Counted from the first letter of the stretch, positions 36,094 through 45,396 are shown. The stretch: 64,000 bases of DNA from Caenispirillum bisanense (GCA_945877815.1 CAMDWJ010000013.1:42771-106770), one strand, 5' to 3'. A program made the numbers and translations. Notes: generated by a model not told the origin, from the letters alone.

Positions 36094-37233
36094 TTAGTGC
36101 GTAGAAATAAGCCCGGAGGCCAGGAATTCAGCCGATTTTCGTGCGCCCGAGAGGTCGATCCGCTCGCCCGTCGAAGCCGGCGCGATCAATGCCTGTTCGA
36201 TCGATCGGACAAGGGAAGGAACGCTCAGCGCGTCTTCAAAAATTTGATGCAACAGACCGCGCTCGGCGAGCAGGCGCGCGCGCAAGGTCTGCTCGGTTTC
36301 GTTCCCGCCGCCATAGGGTACCACGACGGCGCGAGCACCGGTCGTCAACACCTCCATCACCGTGTTGTAGCCGCCTTGCGAGATCGACAGCGCGCAGTTG
36401 CGCAAAAGGGTGACGAAGTCGGTGCGCGCGCGCTCGACAACGACGCCGATTGGAGCCTCGGCGCGAATGTCGGCGAACACATCTTCGGGCAAGGCCTGCC
36501 CGACGAGAAGCCGCCAGGGCGCCTCGGCCAACATCGTTTGGGGGCGTGCCGCCAACGCCGTGCGCAGCAAGGTTTCCCCGGTGGCGCTCGACCCGGCCGA
36601 AACCACGACCTCGCCCCTGCCCGCCGTTCCCTCGCGGATTGCCCCGTCCACCACATAGCCGGTGTAATGGATAAGATCGGCCAATTCGGCGGCGCGCGGA
36701 AAGGTCGCCTCGAACGTAATCAGGTTGGGATCGCCGTGCACCAGGACGGCATCGAACCAGCGGCGCGCGGACGCGAGCATCTCGGCGTCGCGCTCGGGGC
36801 GGTTCTTCTCGACCAGGATGTCGCGCACCGAACAGACGATCTTGGAACCGCGCGCCTTCGCCGCCTCGATCAAGGCGACGATCTCGCCCTGCAAGGCCCG
36901 ACGACCGAAGGGAAACATTTCGACCACGACGATCGCGGGTCGCACGCGATCCAGGCAGGCGAGCAGTCCTGCGCGCCTCAGCGTCAGATAGTCGGCGTTG
37001 ACCGGGCGGCCGTTTGGATCGACCAAACCCTGGAACGTCCGGTCGGCGGCGCGCACCGGCGGCAGTTGTACAAGCGTGAAACCAGCGGCATCGAGGACCG
37101 CGACCGGCTCGCCGCCAGAGACGACAGTCACCTCCAAGCCCGCCGCCGTCATGGCGCGCGCCAGGGTCGCGGCGCGCTTCAAATGCCCAATGCCGAGGAG
37201 ATGTTGAACGTAGAAAAGGACCCGCCCGCTCAT
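36094..37233 (-). CDS. Glycosyltransferase, MurG/GT28-like
   Basis: 379-residue GT-B protein. The N-terminus VLFYVQHLLGIGHLKRAATL has the GxGH motif of MurG-like and related transferases, and the C-terminal half has ALSISQGGYNTVMEVLTTGARAVVVP, the donor-binding region. RDILVEKN and DPNLITFE lie between. The sugar is unknown. Its ATG overlaps the phosphatase stop (ATGA), so it is translated with that gene. It resembles the first gene of the same operon (40170-41393), probably an old duplication. Confidence 0.82.
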   Translation of the reverse strand: MSGRVLFYVQHLLGIGHLKRAATLARAMTAAGLEVTVVSGGEPVAVLDAAGFTLVQLPPVRAADRTFQGLVDPNGRPVNADYLTLRRAGLLACLDRVRPAIVVVEMFPFGRRALQGEIVALIEAAKARGSKIVCSVRDILVEKNRPERDAEMLASARRWFDAVLVHGDPNLITFEATFPRAAELADLIHYTGYVVDGAIREGTAGRGEVVVSAGSSATGETLLRTALAARPQTMLAEAPWRLLVGQALPEDVFADIRAEAPIGVVVERARTDFVTLLRNCALSISQGGYNTVMEVLTTGARAVVVPYGGGNETEQTLRARLLAERGLLHQIFEDALSVPSLVRSIEQALIAPASTGERIDLSGARKSAEFLASGLISTH

Positions 37234-37835
37234 GACTCGGTCAGTGGAATATTGAATTTGTGCAGACGCGGCAGCCCGTTGGCGTCGAGCGCGAACAGAT
37301 GCGCACAATCGTCGCGCGGACGCTCGCTCGCCCTGCTCACCATGTCCCAACCCGTCGCCATGGCATAGACGGCGCGGATCACACCGCGATGAGCGACCGC
37401 GACCACCGGCCTTTGCGCCTGCGCGATCTCGGCCAGCAGGGGCCGGATGCGATCCTGTACCATGCGCGGGCTTTCGCCGCCGGGTCCCTGGAAATCCAGC
37501 CCGCGCGCCTCCCAAGCCTTCATAAGATCGCCCAGTTCGGCGCGCAGATCGGGGATGGTGCGCCCTTCCCACCCGCCCCAGCACATTTCGACGAGGCGCG
37601 CGTCGGTCGGACAGGCGCGGCCGGCCAGAATTTCCGCGGTCTGGTAGGCCCGCTTCATAGGGCTGGCGAGCCAGTCGAACCCTTCGAGGTCGGGCGGCAC
37701 CCGCCAGGCGGCGACGGTCGCGCGGCCTTCCTCGTCGAGCTCGATATCGCTTGATCCTTGGATCAGGCCGCGCCGGTTCCAGTCCGTGTCGCCGTGTCGG
37801 ATGAAAGCAACAAATGTCGAAGGGCTCGGTGTCAT
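37230..37835 (-). CDS. Histidine phosphatase family protein
   Basis: 201-residue branch-1 histidine phosphatase (phosphoglycerate-mutase-like). Catalytic motif FIRHGDTDWN with His14, arginine in SPMKRAYQTAEIL, acid Glu in LVEMCWGGWEG, and second His in VAVAHRGVIRA, so all catalytic positions look filled. Placed between glycosyltransferase genes with four-base overlaps at both ends, it may remove a phosphate from a sugar or lipid intermediate of that pathway; this role is inferred from position only. Confidence 0.88.
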   Translation of the reverse strand: MTPSPSTFVAFIRHGDTDWNRRGLIQGSSDIELDEEGRATVAAWRVPPDLEGFDWLASPMKRAYQTAEILAGRACPTDARLVEMCWGGWEGRTIPDLRAELGDLMKAWEARGLDFQGPGGESPRMVQDRIRPLLAEIAQAQRPVVAVAHRGVIRAVYAMATGWDMVSRASERPRDDCAHLFALDANGLPRLHKFNIPLTES

Positions 37836-38926
37836 GGAACGAGTGCCCGCAGCCGCGTGTCAATCAGCTTGGCGGCGGCGGCGAAGCCGTGTTCGTCGCG
37901 CGCTTTGCGCGCCGCCGCGATACCCATCGTCTGGCGCCGCGCGGGGGCGGCGAGCAGCGATGCGACGGCGTCGCCAAAAGCCTCGGCGTCGCCTTCATCG
38001 ACCAACAGCCCGGTCTGGCCATCATGGACGATGTCGCCGACCCCGCCGCTGCGTCCCGCCACCACCGGCAATCCCGCCGCCTGCGCTTCGAGGATCGCCA
38101 TGCCGTAAGCCTCGCCGACGGCCGGCCAGACGAACAGATCGGCGGCGGCGTAGAGTTCCGAAACGGCGTCTTCGGACAGACGCCCGGCGAAAACCACCTC
38201 CGGCCGGTCAAACAGGGCGCGCACCTCGACCTCGACGGGCCCGTCGCCGACGATGGTCAGGTGCCAGCCCGCCGGCGGCAACCGTTTGAGGGCACACGCC
38301 AGCACTCGGTAGGAGGCGAGCTTGGCGCCCGAGCGCATCATGGCCACGGTCAGAAGCCGAGCCGAAGTCGAGGGAGAACTACCTAGGTGCATGGCCGGCG
38401 TCGCCGGCGATAGGAACGGCTTTAAGGGAACCAGCCGGTCCGGATCGCGCAGCAGGGGAACAACGCACGGGGTGTCGGCCGAATTGAGCCCGAAGACCAG
38501 ATCGGCCCGCGCGATGGCTGCCTGAACCGCGCGGTGGCTTTCATCCCACGGTCCACCGGCCCGTTTGGGCGCAAACGACGCCTCGGCGAGCACATAAGGA
38601 ATATCCAGACCGTCGGCGACAATCGGGCCGATCCAATCCGGCGCCTTGTAATAAAGGTGATAGGTGAACCAGATCTCGGGGCGACTGTCCGGAGCTTTTG
38701 CGCGAAATTTCTGTAACAGCCTTTCCGCGATCTCAGCCCCTTCCGCGCAAAGGCGGCGCTGGCGCTCCGGATCGCCGATCGGCTCACACGATACCAGATC
38801 CGCAGCCACCTCGACGCCATGGCCGCCCCGTTCCAACGCATCGATGAAAGCCCGCGCGACGCGCCGGTCACCCGACGGGACGGTCGAGAACGGTGGCTTC
38901 ATCGGTGCGTAGAACGCGATATTCAT
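37832..38926 (-). CDS. Glycosyltransferase family 4 protein
   Basis: 364-residue GT-B retaining transferase: MNIAFYAPMKPPFSTVPSGD start, and C-terminal signature VWPAVGEAYGMAILEAQAAG (E-x7-E donor site) plus VVAGRSGGVGDIVHDGQTG. LTIVGDGPVE opens the donor domain. Alternative upstream frame (to 39004) lies inside the next gene and is unlike the family. The ATG overlaps the preceding transferase stop (ATGA). The sugar donor and acceptor are unknown. Confidence 0.88.
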   Translation of the reverse strand: MNIAFYAPMKPPFSTVPSGDRRVARAFIDALERGGHGVEVAADLVSCEPIGDPERQRRLCAEGAEIAERLLQKFRAKAPDSRPEIWFTYHLYYKAPDWIGPIVADGLDIPYVLAEASFAPKRAGGPWDESHRAVQAAIARADLVFGLNSADTPCVVPLLRDPDRLVPLKPFLSPATPAMHLGSSPSTSARLLTVAMMRSGAKLASYRVLACALKRLPPAGWHLTIVGDGPVEVEVRALFDRPEVVFAGRLSEDAVSELYAAADLFVWPAVGEAYGMAILEAQAAGLPVVAGRSGGVGDIVHDGQTGLLVDEGDAEAFGDAVASLLAAPARRQTMGIAAARKARDEHGFAAAAKLIDTRLRALVP

Positions 38927-40173
38927 GCAACCTTGTCGACGCGCCCTTGATCGACGCGCTTGGGATCGATTAGGCCGAATTTCGGCATCAGCGCGCCGAT
39001 GCAATGGGATAGCTCAAATTCCCGTCTTACGCGATCCCCGCCCGCTTCGCCGAGATGCCGGCGCAACTCGCCGTCGAGGATCAACCGCTCCAGGTATCGG
39101 GTCAAATCGTCAATGGCGCCGGGCTCGACCAGCAGGCCGGTTTCTTCGTCACGGATCAGCTCGGGGATGGCCGAGACCCGCGTGGCGATGCAGGCAAGGT
39201 TCTGCGATTGCGCCTCCAGCAGCACGTTCGGAAGCCCATCACGGTCGCCGTTGGCGGCTATGCGGCTCGCCAGAACGAAGATGTCGGCGTCGCGATATTG
39301 GGCCAATAAGGCATCTTGAGGCATCGCCTTAACCCACATTATTTTTTCATTTATTCCAAACTCTTGAGATATTTTCTTTATCTTATTCAAGAGTCCGCCG
39401 CCGCCGATATGGGTGAAAGTCCAGTCAAGATCGGACGGCAATTTGGCCAGTGCGCGGAGCAGATCATCGACCCCCTTCTTCTCGACCAGGCGGCTGACGC
39501 AGAGGATCCGCACCGGGCCCGCCCTCGCGTGCCGCTCCGGCGGCGGCGGAAAGCGCGCGAGGTCGATCCCATGATAGACCAGATCGATCTGGCGCGGATC
39601 GGCGGCCCGCTGGCGCAGATGCGTTCGGTTGGCTTCGGTGCAGGTCACGATCCAATCCGCACTCGTGGCCTTCTCGGCGATTTCCCAATCGGGAGTTGTA
39701 TAGATATCGACCGCGTGGGCCGAGACGCTCCATCCGATCCCAAGTAGGGTTGCGGCGTAGCGCGCCACCGAACCGGGTGTGTGCAGGAAATGGGCGTGCA
39801 GGCGGCCGATGGCGGGATCGAGCTCGGCCGCAAGCACCAATGCCTGACCGAAACGTCGGATTCGGTTGGGGGTTGGATCGCGCCGCAGATCGGCCAGCCA
39901 GATTTTGCGGGCCGCATCATAGCCCAGTCGGCCCCGCACCGCACGCCAGGCGCGCCACAGGCGCAGGGGCTCCCGCAGCAGATATTCAGGCAGATAAAGA
40001 ACCTTCGCCCTGATTTCGCGGTGGATGGGATGGACGGCCGGCTCGGTCGGCCGGCGCAGCGAAACAATGGTGAGCGGCAGCCCCGCCTCCTCCAAAGCCC
40101 GGATTTCCTGGGCAACGAAGGTTTCGCTGAGGCGTGGATAACCCTTCAGAACCACGGCCGTTGGCACAATCAC
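38923..40173 (-). CDS. Glycosyltransferase family 4 protein
   Basis: 416-residue GT-B retaining transferase. The N-terminal acceptor domain starts VVLKGYPRLSETFVAQEI, as in exopolysaccharide colanic-acid-type WcaL/AmsK transferases. The donor domain shows ILCVSRLVEKKGVDDLLRAL, DGLPNVLLEAQSQNLACI (E-x7-E) and ETGLLVEPG. The start is GTG 40173, chosen because it overlaps the preceding stop as GTGA; no ATG fits. Likely adds a hexose to a lipid-linked or other glycan. Confidence 0.88.
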   Translation of the reverse strand: MIVPTAVVLKGYPRLSETFVAQEIRALEEAGLPLTIVSLRRPTEPAVHPIHREIRAKVLYLPEYLLREPLRLWRAWRAVRGRLGYDAARKIWLADLRRDPTPNRIRRFGQALVLAAELDPAIGRLHAHFLHTPGSVARYAATLLGIGWSVSAHAVDIYTTPDWEIAEKATSADWIVTCTEANRTHLRQRAADPRQIDLVYHGIDLARFPPPPERHARAGPVRILCVSRLVEKKGVDDLLRALAKLPSDLDWTFTHIGGGGLLNKIKKISQEFGINEKIMWVKAMPQDALLAQYRDADIFVLASRIAANGDRDGLPNVLLEAQSQNLACIATRVSAIPELIRDEETGLLVEPGAIDDLTRYLERLILDGELRRHLGEAGGDRVRREFELSHCIGALMPKFGLIDPKRVDQGRVDKVA

Positions 40174-41393
40174 GGGGCACCGCCGGCGATCGAATGCGGA
40201 ATCTGTGTCACGCGGCCCGGCTTGCGCCCGACCAGACGATTGATATTGGCGAGGCCGTCGAGCAGGCCCGGGATGACGACGCCCGAAGGCCGCGCCTGCT
40301 GGGTGAGTTGACGCAGCGCGGTCGCCATAGTCCGTGCATCGCGCGCCCCTTCGTCGAGCAGCATCGCTGCGAGGCCGAGTTCTTGGGCGCGCGCCGCGCG
40401 GATATATTGCTCGAGCCGCGGCTGGGTACGCGGCATCAACAGCGCCGGCTGGTCGAAGGATAGGATTTCGCAAAAGGTATTGTAGCCGCCCATCGCTACG
40501 ACACCCGCCGCCCGGCTCATCAGATGTTCCATATGGGTATCGAAGGTGAGCGCCGCGACATCGGGCAATAGGGCGGCGCGCGCCAGAAGGCGTTCCTGAA
40601 TTTCGGCCTGCATGAAGGGACCGAGCACCACCACCGCCGGATGCGGGAGGGCGCGATCGGATTCGTAGGCGTTCAACACCCAGTCGAACAATGCCTCGCC
40701 GTCGCCTCCGCCGCCCGCCGTGACCAGGAAATAGGGCCTGTCCCCGAACGGCAGAGGGGCGACGGCGGCGATCTGGGCCAGGCCCGCACGCAGATAGCCG
40801 GTATAGACGATCTTGCGCCGCACCTGATCCGGCAGGGTGACGCCCGCCAGGGTCTCATAGATCTGCGGCAGACCGTAGATCCAGATTTCATCGTAAAGCG
40901 CGTCGAGCGCCGGCAGGACGTTCTTGCGATCCCATTCGGGGACCAGCAGCGCCGGCTCGTCCAGCACATCGCGCAAACCGAGCACGCATTTGGTGCCGCG
41001 CGCGTTGAGCATTTTCAGGGTATCGGCGACCTCGCCGCGCAGGCCCAACGGCTCCTTATCGACGATGAACAGATCGGGATCGAAGGCATCGGCGGCCTGT
41101 CGGATGATCGCTTCGCGCAAGGCAATGGTCTTGGCGATATCGAAGCGGCTCAGCCCTAATGGCTTGTATTCGCCGTCGCTCAGCTTGATCACGCCCGGAA
41201 TCCTGACGAAATCGACACGCTCGCCAAAGTCGAAACTGCCGATGATGGGCGAACCGGATATGATCAGGACCGACAGGTTCGGATCGGCGCCGACCAGGGC
41301 ATGCGCGATTGTGCGGCAGCGGCGCAGATGGCCGAGACCGAAACTATCGTGGCTGTAGATCAGGACGCGGGTATCGGTGCGTTCGACGGACAT
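40170..41393 (-). CDS. Glycosyltransferase, MurG/GT28-like
   Basis: 407-residue GT-B protein starting VLIYSHDSFGLGHLRRCRTI with the GxGH motif. DLFIVDKEPLGLRGE and KCVLGLRDVLDEP match the start of the other member (36094-37233). The donor domain has GVVAMGGYNTFCEILSFDQPALLMP. First gene of the five-gene set of four transferases and one phosphatase in transcription order. ATG 41393 is chosen with a nearby GGGGA; an ATG 60 bases further upstream is possible. The chain that follows has four-base overlaps at each junction. Confidence 0.82.
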   Translation of the reverse strand: MSVERTDTRVLIYSHDSFGLGHLRRCRTIAHALVGADPNLSVLIISGSPIIGSFDFGERVDFVRIPGVIKLSDGEYKPLGLSRFDIAKTIALREAIIRQAADAFDPDLFIVDKEPLGLRGEVADTLKMLNARGTKCVLGLRDVLDEPALLVPEWDRKNVLPALDALYDEIWIYGLPQIYETLAGVTLPDQVRRKIVYTGYLRAGLAQIAAVAPLPFGDRPYFLVTAGGGGDGEALFDWVLNAYESDRALPHPAVVVLGPFMQAEIQERLLARAALLPDVAALTFDTHMEHLMSRAAGVVAMGGYNTFCEILSFDQPALLMPRTQPRLEQYIRAARAQELGLAAMLLDEGARDARTMATALRQLTQQARPSGVVIPGLLDGLANINRLVGRKPGRVTQIPHSIAGGAP

Positions 41394-41449
41394 ATTCCCC
41401 GGCTCCCCGAACGGGCTGTTCCGTCCGGCATCCAACGGGGAATAGTGTC

Positions 41450-42511
41450 TCACGGCTCCCGAAAATCGTCCATGCGATAGACAAAGGCGTCTTCGGGACG
41501 GATCGCGGCGCGTATATCCTGACTGGGGCTCGCGGCCAGGGTTCCAGGGACACGGCAGCGGAAAACGGCCTGCTTATCATCCTGCTTCGCCCGGAATTTC
41601 ACGAAACTATATCGGCCCAAGGTCCGCGCATCGACGATTTCGATCGGGCAACCGGCGGTTCCCGTCGGGTTCAGATCGATGGCGTCGTCGCGGAATACGA
41701 TCTCGACGCGGCACCCGTCGGCCCAACCCGGAACCGGAACGGCACCCAATACAGTCTCGACACGCCCGCCTTGCGCGACGCCCTCGATCCGATTGATCTG
41801 GCCGAAGAAGGACGCAACATAGGGGTGCGCCGGTGCGCTATAGACTTCGTTGGGTGTGCCTTCCTGCAGGACGCGACCGGTTGGCCCCATCACCAGAATC
41901 CGGTCGGCCATGAACATCCCCTCTTCCGGATGATGCGTAACCAGCAATGTGGCGACACCCGATTCCTTGAGGATGCTCAGCGTCTCCTCGCGCACCTGGA
42001 TGCGGATATATTGATCGAGGCCCGAAAACGGCTCGTCGAGCAGCATCACCGCCGGCTTCGGCGCCAGTGCGCGGGCGAGCGCCACGCGCTGCTGCTGGCC
42101 GCCCGACAGGGTATGCGGAAATGCCTTGGCGCGATCGCCCATGCCAACCTGGGCCAAGGTCTCGGCCACGCGCGCGGCGCGATCGGCGGCGGACAAGTGG
42201 GCGAGACCAAAGGCCACGTTGCCGGCAACATCAAGATGCGGAAACAGCGCATAATCCTGGAACATCAGCCCGACATTGCGCGCCTCGGGCGGCAGATGCC
42301 GTGTATCGTCGGAAACGATCCGCTCCGCGAGGCGCACGCGGCCGGCCTGCTGGCGTTCGAGCCCAGCGGCAATGCGCAGCAACGTGGTCTTGCCGCAGCC
42401 CGACGGCCCCAGCAGACAGACGATCTCGCCGGCCGCAATGTCGAACGAAAAATCCGGGAAAACGAGATGGTCGCCATAGGCGTGACGGATATGTTCGAGC
42501 CCGAGGCCCAT
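41450..42511 (-). CDS. Iron(III)/spermidine-type ABC transporter ATPase (FbpC-like)
   Basis: 353-residue CUT2-type importer ATPase. Walker A GPSGCGKTT near residue 37, Q-loop MFQDYALFPHL, signature HTLSGGQQQRVALARAL, Walker B MLLDEPFSGLD, switch His in LVTHHPEEGM, then a TOBE-type C-terminal regulatory domain (about 235-350). The ATG overlaps the permease stop (TGATG). Together with the upstream permease and binding protein it forms an iron(III) importer of the Fbp/Sfu/Fut type; the spermidine family is an alternative, less favoured because the binding protein is iron-like. Confidence 0.9.
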   Translation of the reverse strand: MGLGLEHIRHAYGDHLVFPDFSFDIAAGEIVCLLGPSGCGKTTLLRIAAGLERQQAGRVRLAERIVSDDTRHLPPEARNVGLMFQDYALFPHLDVAGNVAFGLAHLSAADRAARVAETLAQVGMGDRAKAFPHTLSGGQQQRVALARALAPKPAVMLLDEPFSGLDQYIRIQVREETLSILKESGVATLLVTHHPEEGMFMADRILVMGPTGRVLQEGTPNEVYSAPAHPYVASFFGQINRIEGVAQGGRVETVLGAVPVPGWADGCRVEIVFRDDAIDLNPTGTAGCPIEIVDARTLGRYSFVKFRAKQDDKQAVFRCRVPGTLAASPSQDIRAAIRPEDAFVYRMDDFREP

Positions 42512-44229
42512 CAGCCTTGCTCCACCGCAGTCGCGATCCCCGGCACTGGGGGCGCCAGCGACTCGCGCCGGCGACCGATCGCGCGGCTCAGCAAGATCAC
42601 CGGCAAAAGCCCAACCAGGACAATACCGAGCGCAGCGGGTGCCGCCTGCGCGAAGCGCTCGTTCGCCGAATATTGATGGACCTGCGTCGCCAGGGTCTCG
42701 AAATTGAATGGACGCATCACGATGGTCATCGGCAATTCCTTCATGCCGTCGACGAACACCAAGATAACGGCAGCGAGCATGCTGCCGCGAACGATCGGAA
42801 GATGCACGCGCAACAATCTGCGCCCGGGTCCGGCGCCGAGTGTGCGTGCCGCCCCGTCGATGGAGGGTGTCACGCGCGCCAGGCTCACCTCCATCGCGCC
42901 CAGGGCCAGGGCGAGGAAACGCACGACATAGCCGAAGGTCAGCGCCACGATGGTGCCGCTGAGCAGAAGCCCCGTCGCAACCCCGAAACGGTCGCGGAAA
43001 AACGAATCGATCGAATTGTCGAACCACGCCATCGGAATCAATACGCCGATGGCGAGCACGGCACCCGGCACAGCATAGCCGACGTTGGCGAGACGGGTAG
43101 CGACCTTCAACAGCGCCCCGCCGCGCAGGCGCGCGCCATAGGCCAGAATGATCGCGATCATCACCGCGATCACGGCCGCGAGGCTCGACAACATCAGGCT
43201 ATTGGCCGCGGCGCTCAGAAAAATTTCGGTTTCCGCCAGCTCGCGATACAATAATGCGTCATAGATCAGCCAGATGACGGGCAACAGAAAACCGAGCGCC
43301 ACCGGAACGACGCAAACGGTACAGGCAATCGCGGATCGCATCGGACTCAATTGCGTCGGCGGCGACGGATTGAGACGCCGGGTCGTATTGAAATAGCGCT
43401 GGCTGCGTCGGGCATAGCGTTCGGCCATGATCAGAACGATCACAATCAGCAGGACAATGCAGGCGATTTGCGCAGCACCCGCGAGACTATTCATATTGCG
43501 CCAGACATCGTAGAGGCCGAGCGTCAGGGTCTGCACGGCGAAGAAATCGACCGTGCCGAAATCGTTCAGGGTTTCCATCAGCGCCAGCGAGATGCCGATC
43601 ACGATGGCCGGCCGCGCCAAGGGCAAGGAAACCGAAAAAAACGTACGCCACGGTCCCCGCCCCAACGTGCGGCTCGCCTCGATCACGCCGGCAGCTTGTT
43701 CGAGGAAGGCCGCGCGCGCCAGCAGATAAACATAGGGATAGAGGACGAGCGTCATCATCGAAATGGCGCCGCCGAGCGACCGTATCTCGGGGAACCAATA
43801 GTCGCGCGGGCCGTGCCATCCATAGAACGCTCTCATGCCGGTCTGCATCGGCCCGGAGAAATCGAGGATTTCGGTATAGATGAAGGCGATGACATAGGCC
43901 GGGATCGCCAGCGGCAGCAGCAGCGCCCACTGGAACAATTGCACGCCCGGGAAGCGGTACATAGTGACCAGCCATGCGGTGGCGACGCCGAGCACGGCAG
44001 TGCCGATCCCGACACCGAGCATGAGGCCGGCCGTGGTGCGCAGATAACGCGGCAATACCGTTGAAGCGAGGTGGCCGAAGACCGGCGTATCCGGCGCCAC
44101 CGCGAGCACGAAGACGGTCACAATCGGGAATGTGACGAGGAGCGCCGCTGCCAGTGCAGCTAAGCTCCATCCATCCAGGTTACGCAATGAAGCGAAAGTT
44201 TTAGGGGTCGAACCGGTCAGGTCGGTCAC
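42511..44229 (-). CDS. Iron(III) ABC transporter permease, fused (FbpB-like)
   Basis: 572-residue permease with two homologous halves of about six helices each, as in FbpB/SfuB. The first half has LLLPLAIPAYVIAFIYTEIL and the EAA loop IEASRTLGRGPWRTFFSVSLPL; the second half repeats it as IDGAARTLGAGPGRRLLRVHLPI. Both EAA loops bind the ATPase dimer. A helical segment near 300 links the halves. It starts 34 bases after the binding-protein stop and ends overlapping the ATPase start. Confidence 0.92.
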   Translation of the reverse strand: MTDLTGSTPKTFASLRNLDGWSLAALAAALLVTFPIVTVFVLAVAPDTPVFGHLASTVLPRYLRTTAGLMLGVGIGTAVLGVATAWLVTMYRFPGVQLFQWALLLPLAIPAYVIAFIYTEILDFSGPMQTGMRAFYGWHGPRDYWFPEIRSLGGAISMMTLVLYPYVYLLARAAFLEQAAGVIEASRTLGRGPWRTFFSVSLPLARPAIVIGISLALMETLNDFGTVDFFAVQTLTLGLYDVWRNMNSLAGAAQIACIVLLIVIVLIMAERYARRSQRYFNTTRRLNPSPPTQLSPMRSAIACTVCVVPVALGFLLPVIWLIYDALLYRELAETEIFLSAAANSLMLSSLAAVIAVMIAIILAYGARLRGGALLKVATRLANVGYAVPGAVLAIGVLIPMAWFDNSIDSFFRDRFGVATGLLLSGTIVALTFGYVVRFLALALGAMEVSLARVTPSIDGAARTLGAGPGRRLLRVHLPIVRGSMLAAVILVFVDGMKELPMTIVMRPFNFETLATQVHQYSANERFAQAAPAALGIVLVGLLPVILLSRAIGRRRESLAPPVPGIATAVEQG

Positions 44230-44263
44230 ATGGGATTACTCAATATGAAACAACAGCATGCGA

Positions 44264-45295
44264 TCAGCTGTCGAAATCAACCCGATCCATGATCTTGCTG
44301 GCAAGCCCCCAATTCTTCGCGATGGTTTCGAGGTTGATTTCCTGGGCCGTGAACGAGCCCCAGGATTTCACCAGCGGGGCGATCTCCGCGCCCGGCTTCA
44401 CCGGATATTCAAAGTTGGTTTCAGCATACATCTTCTGAGCAAGATCGCTCGCCAGGAATTCAAGCAACTTCACTGCGTTGTCCTTGTTCTTGGAATATTT
44501 GGTGATCCCGGCAGCCGAGACGTTCACATGGGTGCCCTTGCCGTCGAAGGTCGGGAACACAATGTTCACCGCGTTGGACCATTCCTTCTGCTCGGGCTCC
44601 TTATTGTTGGTCTGCATCAGCCCCATGTAATAGGTGTTCACGATGGCGACGTCGCAGACGCCATCCTTGATAGCCTTCACCTGGACACGGTCGTTGCCCT
44701 GTGGCTTGCGCGCGAGGTTCGCCTTGACGCCACGCGCCCAATCCTCGGCCGCCGTCTCGCCCTTTTCGGCGATCATCGCGGCCAACAGCCCGACGTTGTA
44801 TTCGTGCTTGCCAGAACGGGTGCAAATCTTGCCCTTCCATTCCGGTTTGGCGAGATCTTCGTAGGTCTTGATGGCGCCCGGCATTACGCGATCCTTGGCT
44901 ATATAGGCGACACGGGCACGCGAGGTCAGCGCGATCCACAGACCGTCATGCTGGCGAAAATGTGCTGGGATATTCTTGTCGATGAGCGCCGATTTGACCG
45001 GTTGCAAGAGAGCGGCCGAAGCCAATTGATCGACGCGGCTGACATCGGCCGTTAGCACCACATCGGCCGGCGTATTGCGGCCCTCGGCCTGCAGACGCTC
45101 CAGCATGCCGGTTGCGGCATGGACGATATTCACCTTGATGCCGGTCTGCTTGGTGAACTCGTTGAGGAATGGGGCGATCAGGTCGGGCGTACGATTCGAA
45201 TAAAGATTCACTTCCTCGGCCGCGACGACCGGCACCGCAAGCGAAGCGGAAACCGTTGCCGCGAGTCCCAGAACCAGTAAAAACTTGGCTTTCAT
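44264..45295 (-). CDS. Iron(III) ABC transporter binding protein (FbpA/FutA-like)
   Basis: 343-residue periplasmic binding protein. Signal peptide MKAKFLLVLGLAATVSASLA, cut after about VVAA; then EEVNLYSNRTPDLIAPFLNEF, the start of the family. VNTYYMGL holds the paired Tyr residues that bind ferric iron in FbpA-type proteins. ATG 45295 is preferred over an upstream ATG (45307) because GAGGA sits just before it. First gene of the fbp-type operon, preceded by two Fur-like palindromes. Confidence 0.92.
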   Translation of the reverse strand: MKAKFLLVLGLAATVSASLAVPVVAAEEVNLYSNRTPDLIAPFLNEFTKQTGIKVNIVHAATGMLERLQAEGRNTPADVVLTADVSRVDQLASAALLQPVKSALIDKNIPAHFRQHDGLWIALTSRARVAYIAKDRVMPGAIKTYEDLAKPEWKGKICTRSGKHEYNVGLLAAMIAEKGETAAEDWARGVKANLARKPQGNDRVQVKAIKDGVCDVAIVNTYYMGLMQTNNKEPEQKEWSNAVNIVFPTFDGKGTHVNVSAAGITKYSKNKDNAVKLLEFLASDLAQKMYAETNFEYPVKPGAEIAPLVKSWGSFTAQEINLETIAKNWGLASKIMDRVDFDS

Positions 45296-45327
45296 GAATG
45301 TCCTCATAGATGTATGCCTACCCTGTC

Positions 45328-45396
45328 ATTGCGAATGACTTGCGATTGCGGACGCACCTTACTCTATGGAAATATGCGATTGCAAATCATTTTCAT
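45328..45396 (-). promoter_or_regulatory. Two Fur-like palindromes upstream of the iron transporter
   Basis: ATTGCGAATGACTTGCGAT (45328-45346) and TTGCAAATCATTTTCAT (45380-45396) both resemble the palindrome TTGCAAAT-N-ATTTGCAA of the Fur/Irr-type sites of alphaproteobacteria, with one to three deviations each. They lie 33 to 101 bases before the binding-protein start, well placed for repression. Identified by eye only. Confidence 0.5.

Noticed and set aside
41309..43254. Plus-strand frames of 395-455 codons across the FbpC/FbpB genes
   Set aside because: Shadows with extreme Arg/His content; the minus strand shows ABC motifs.
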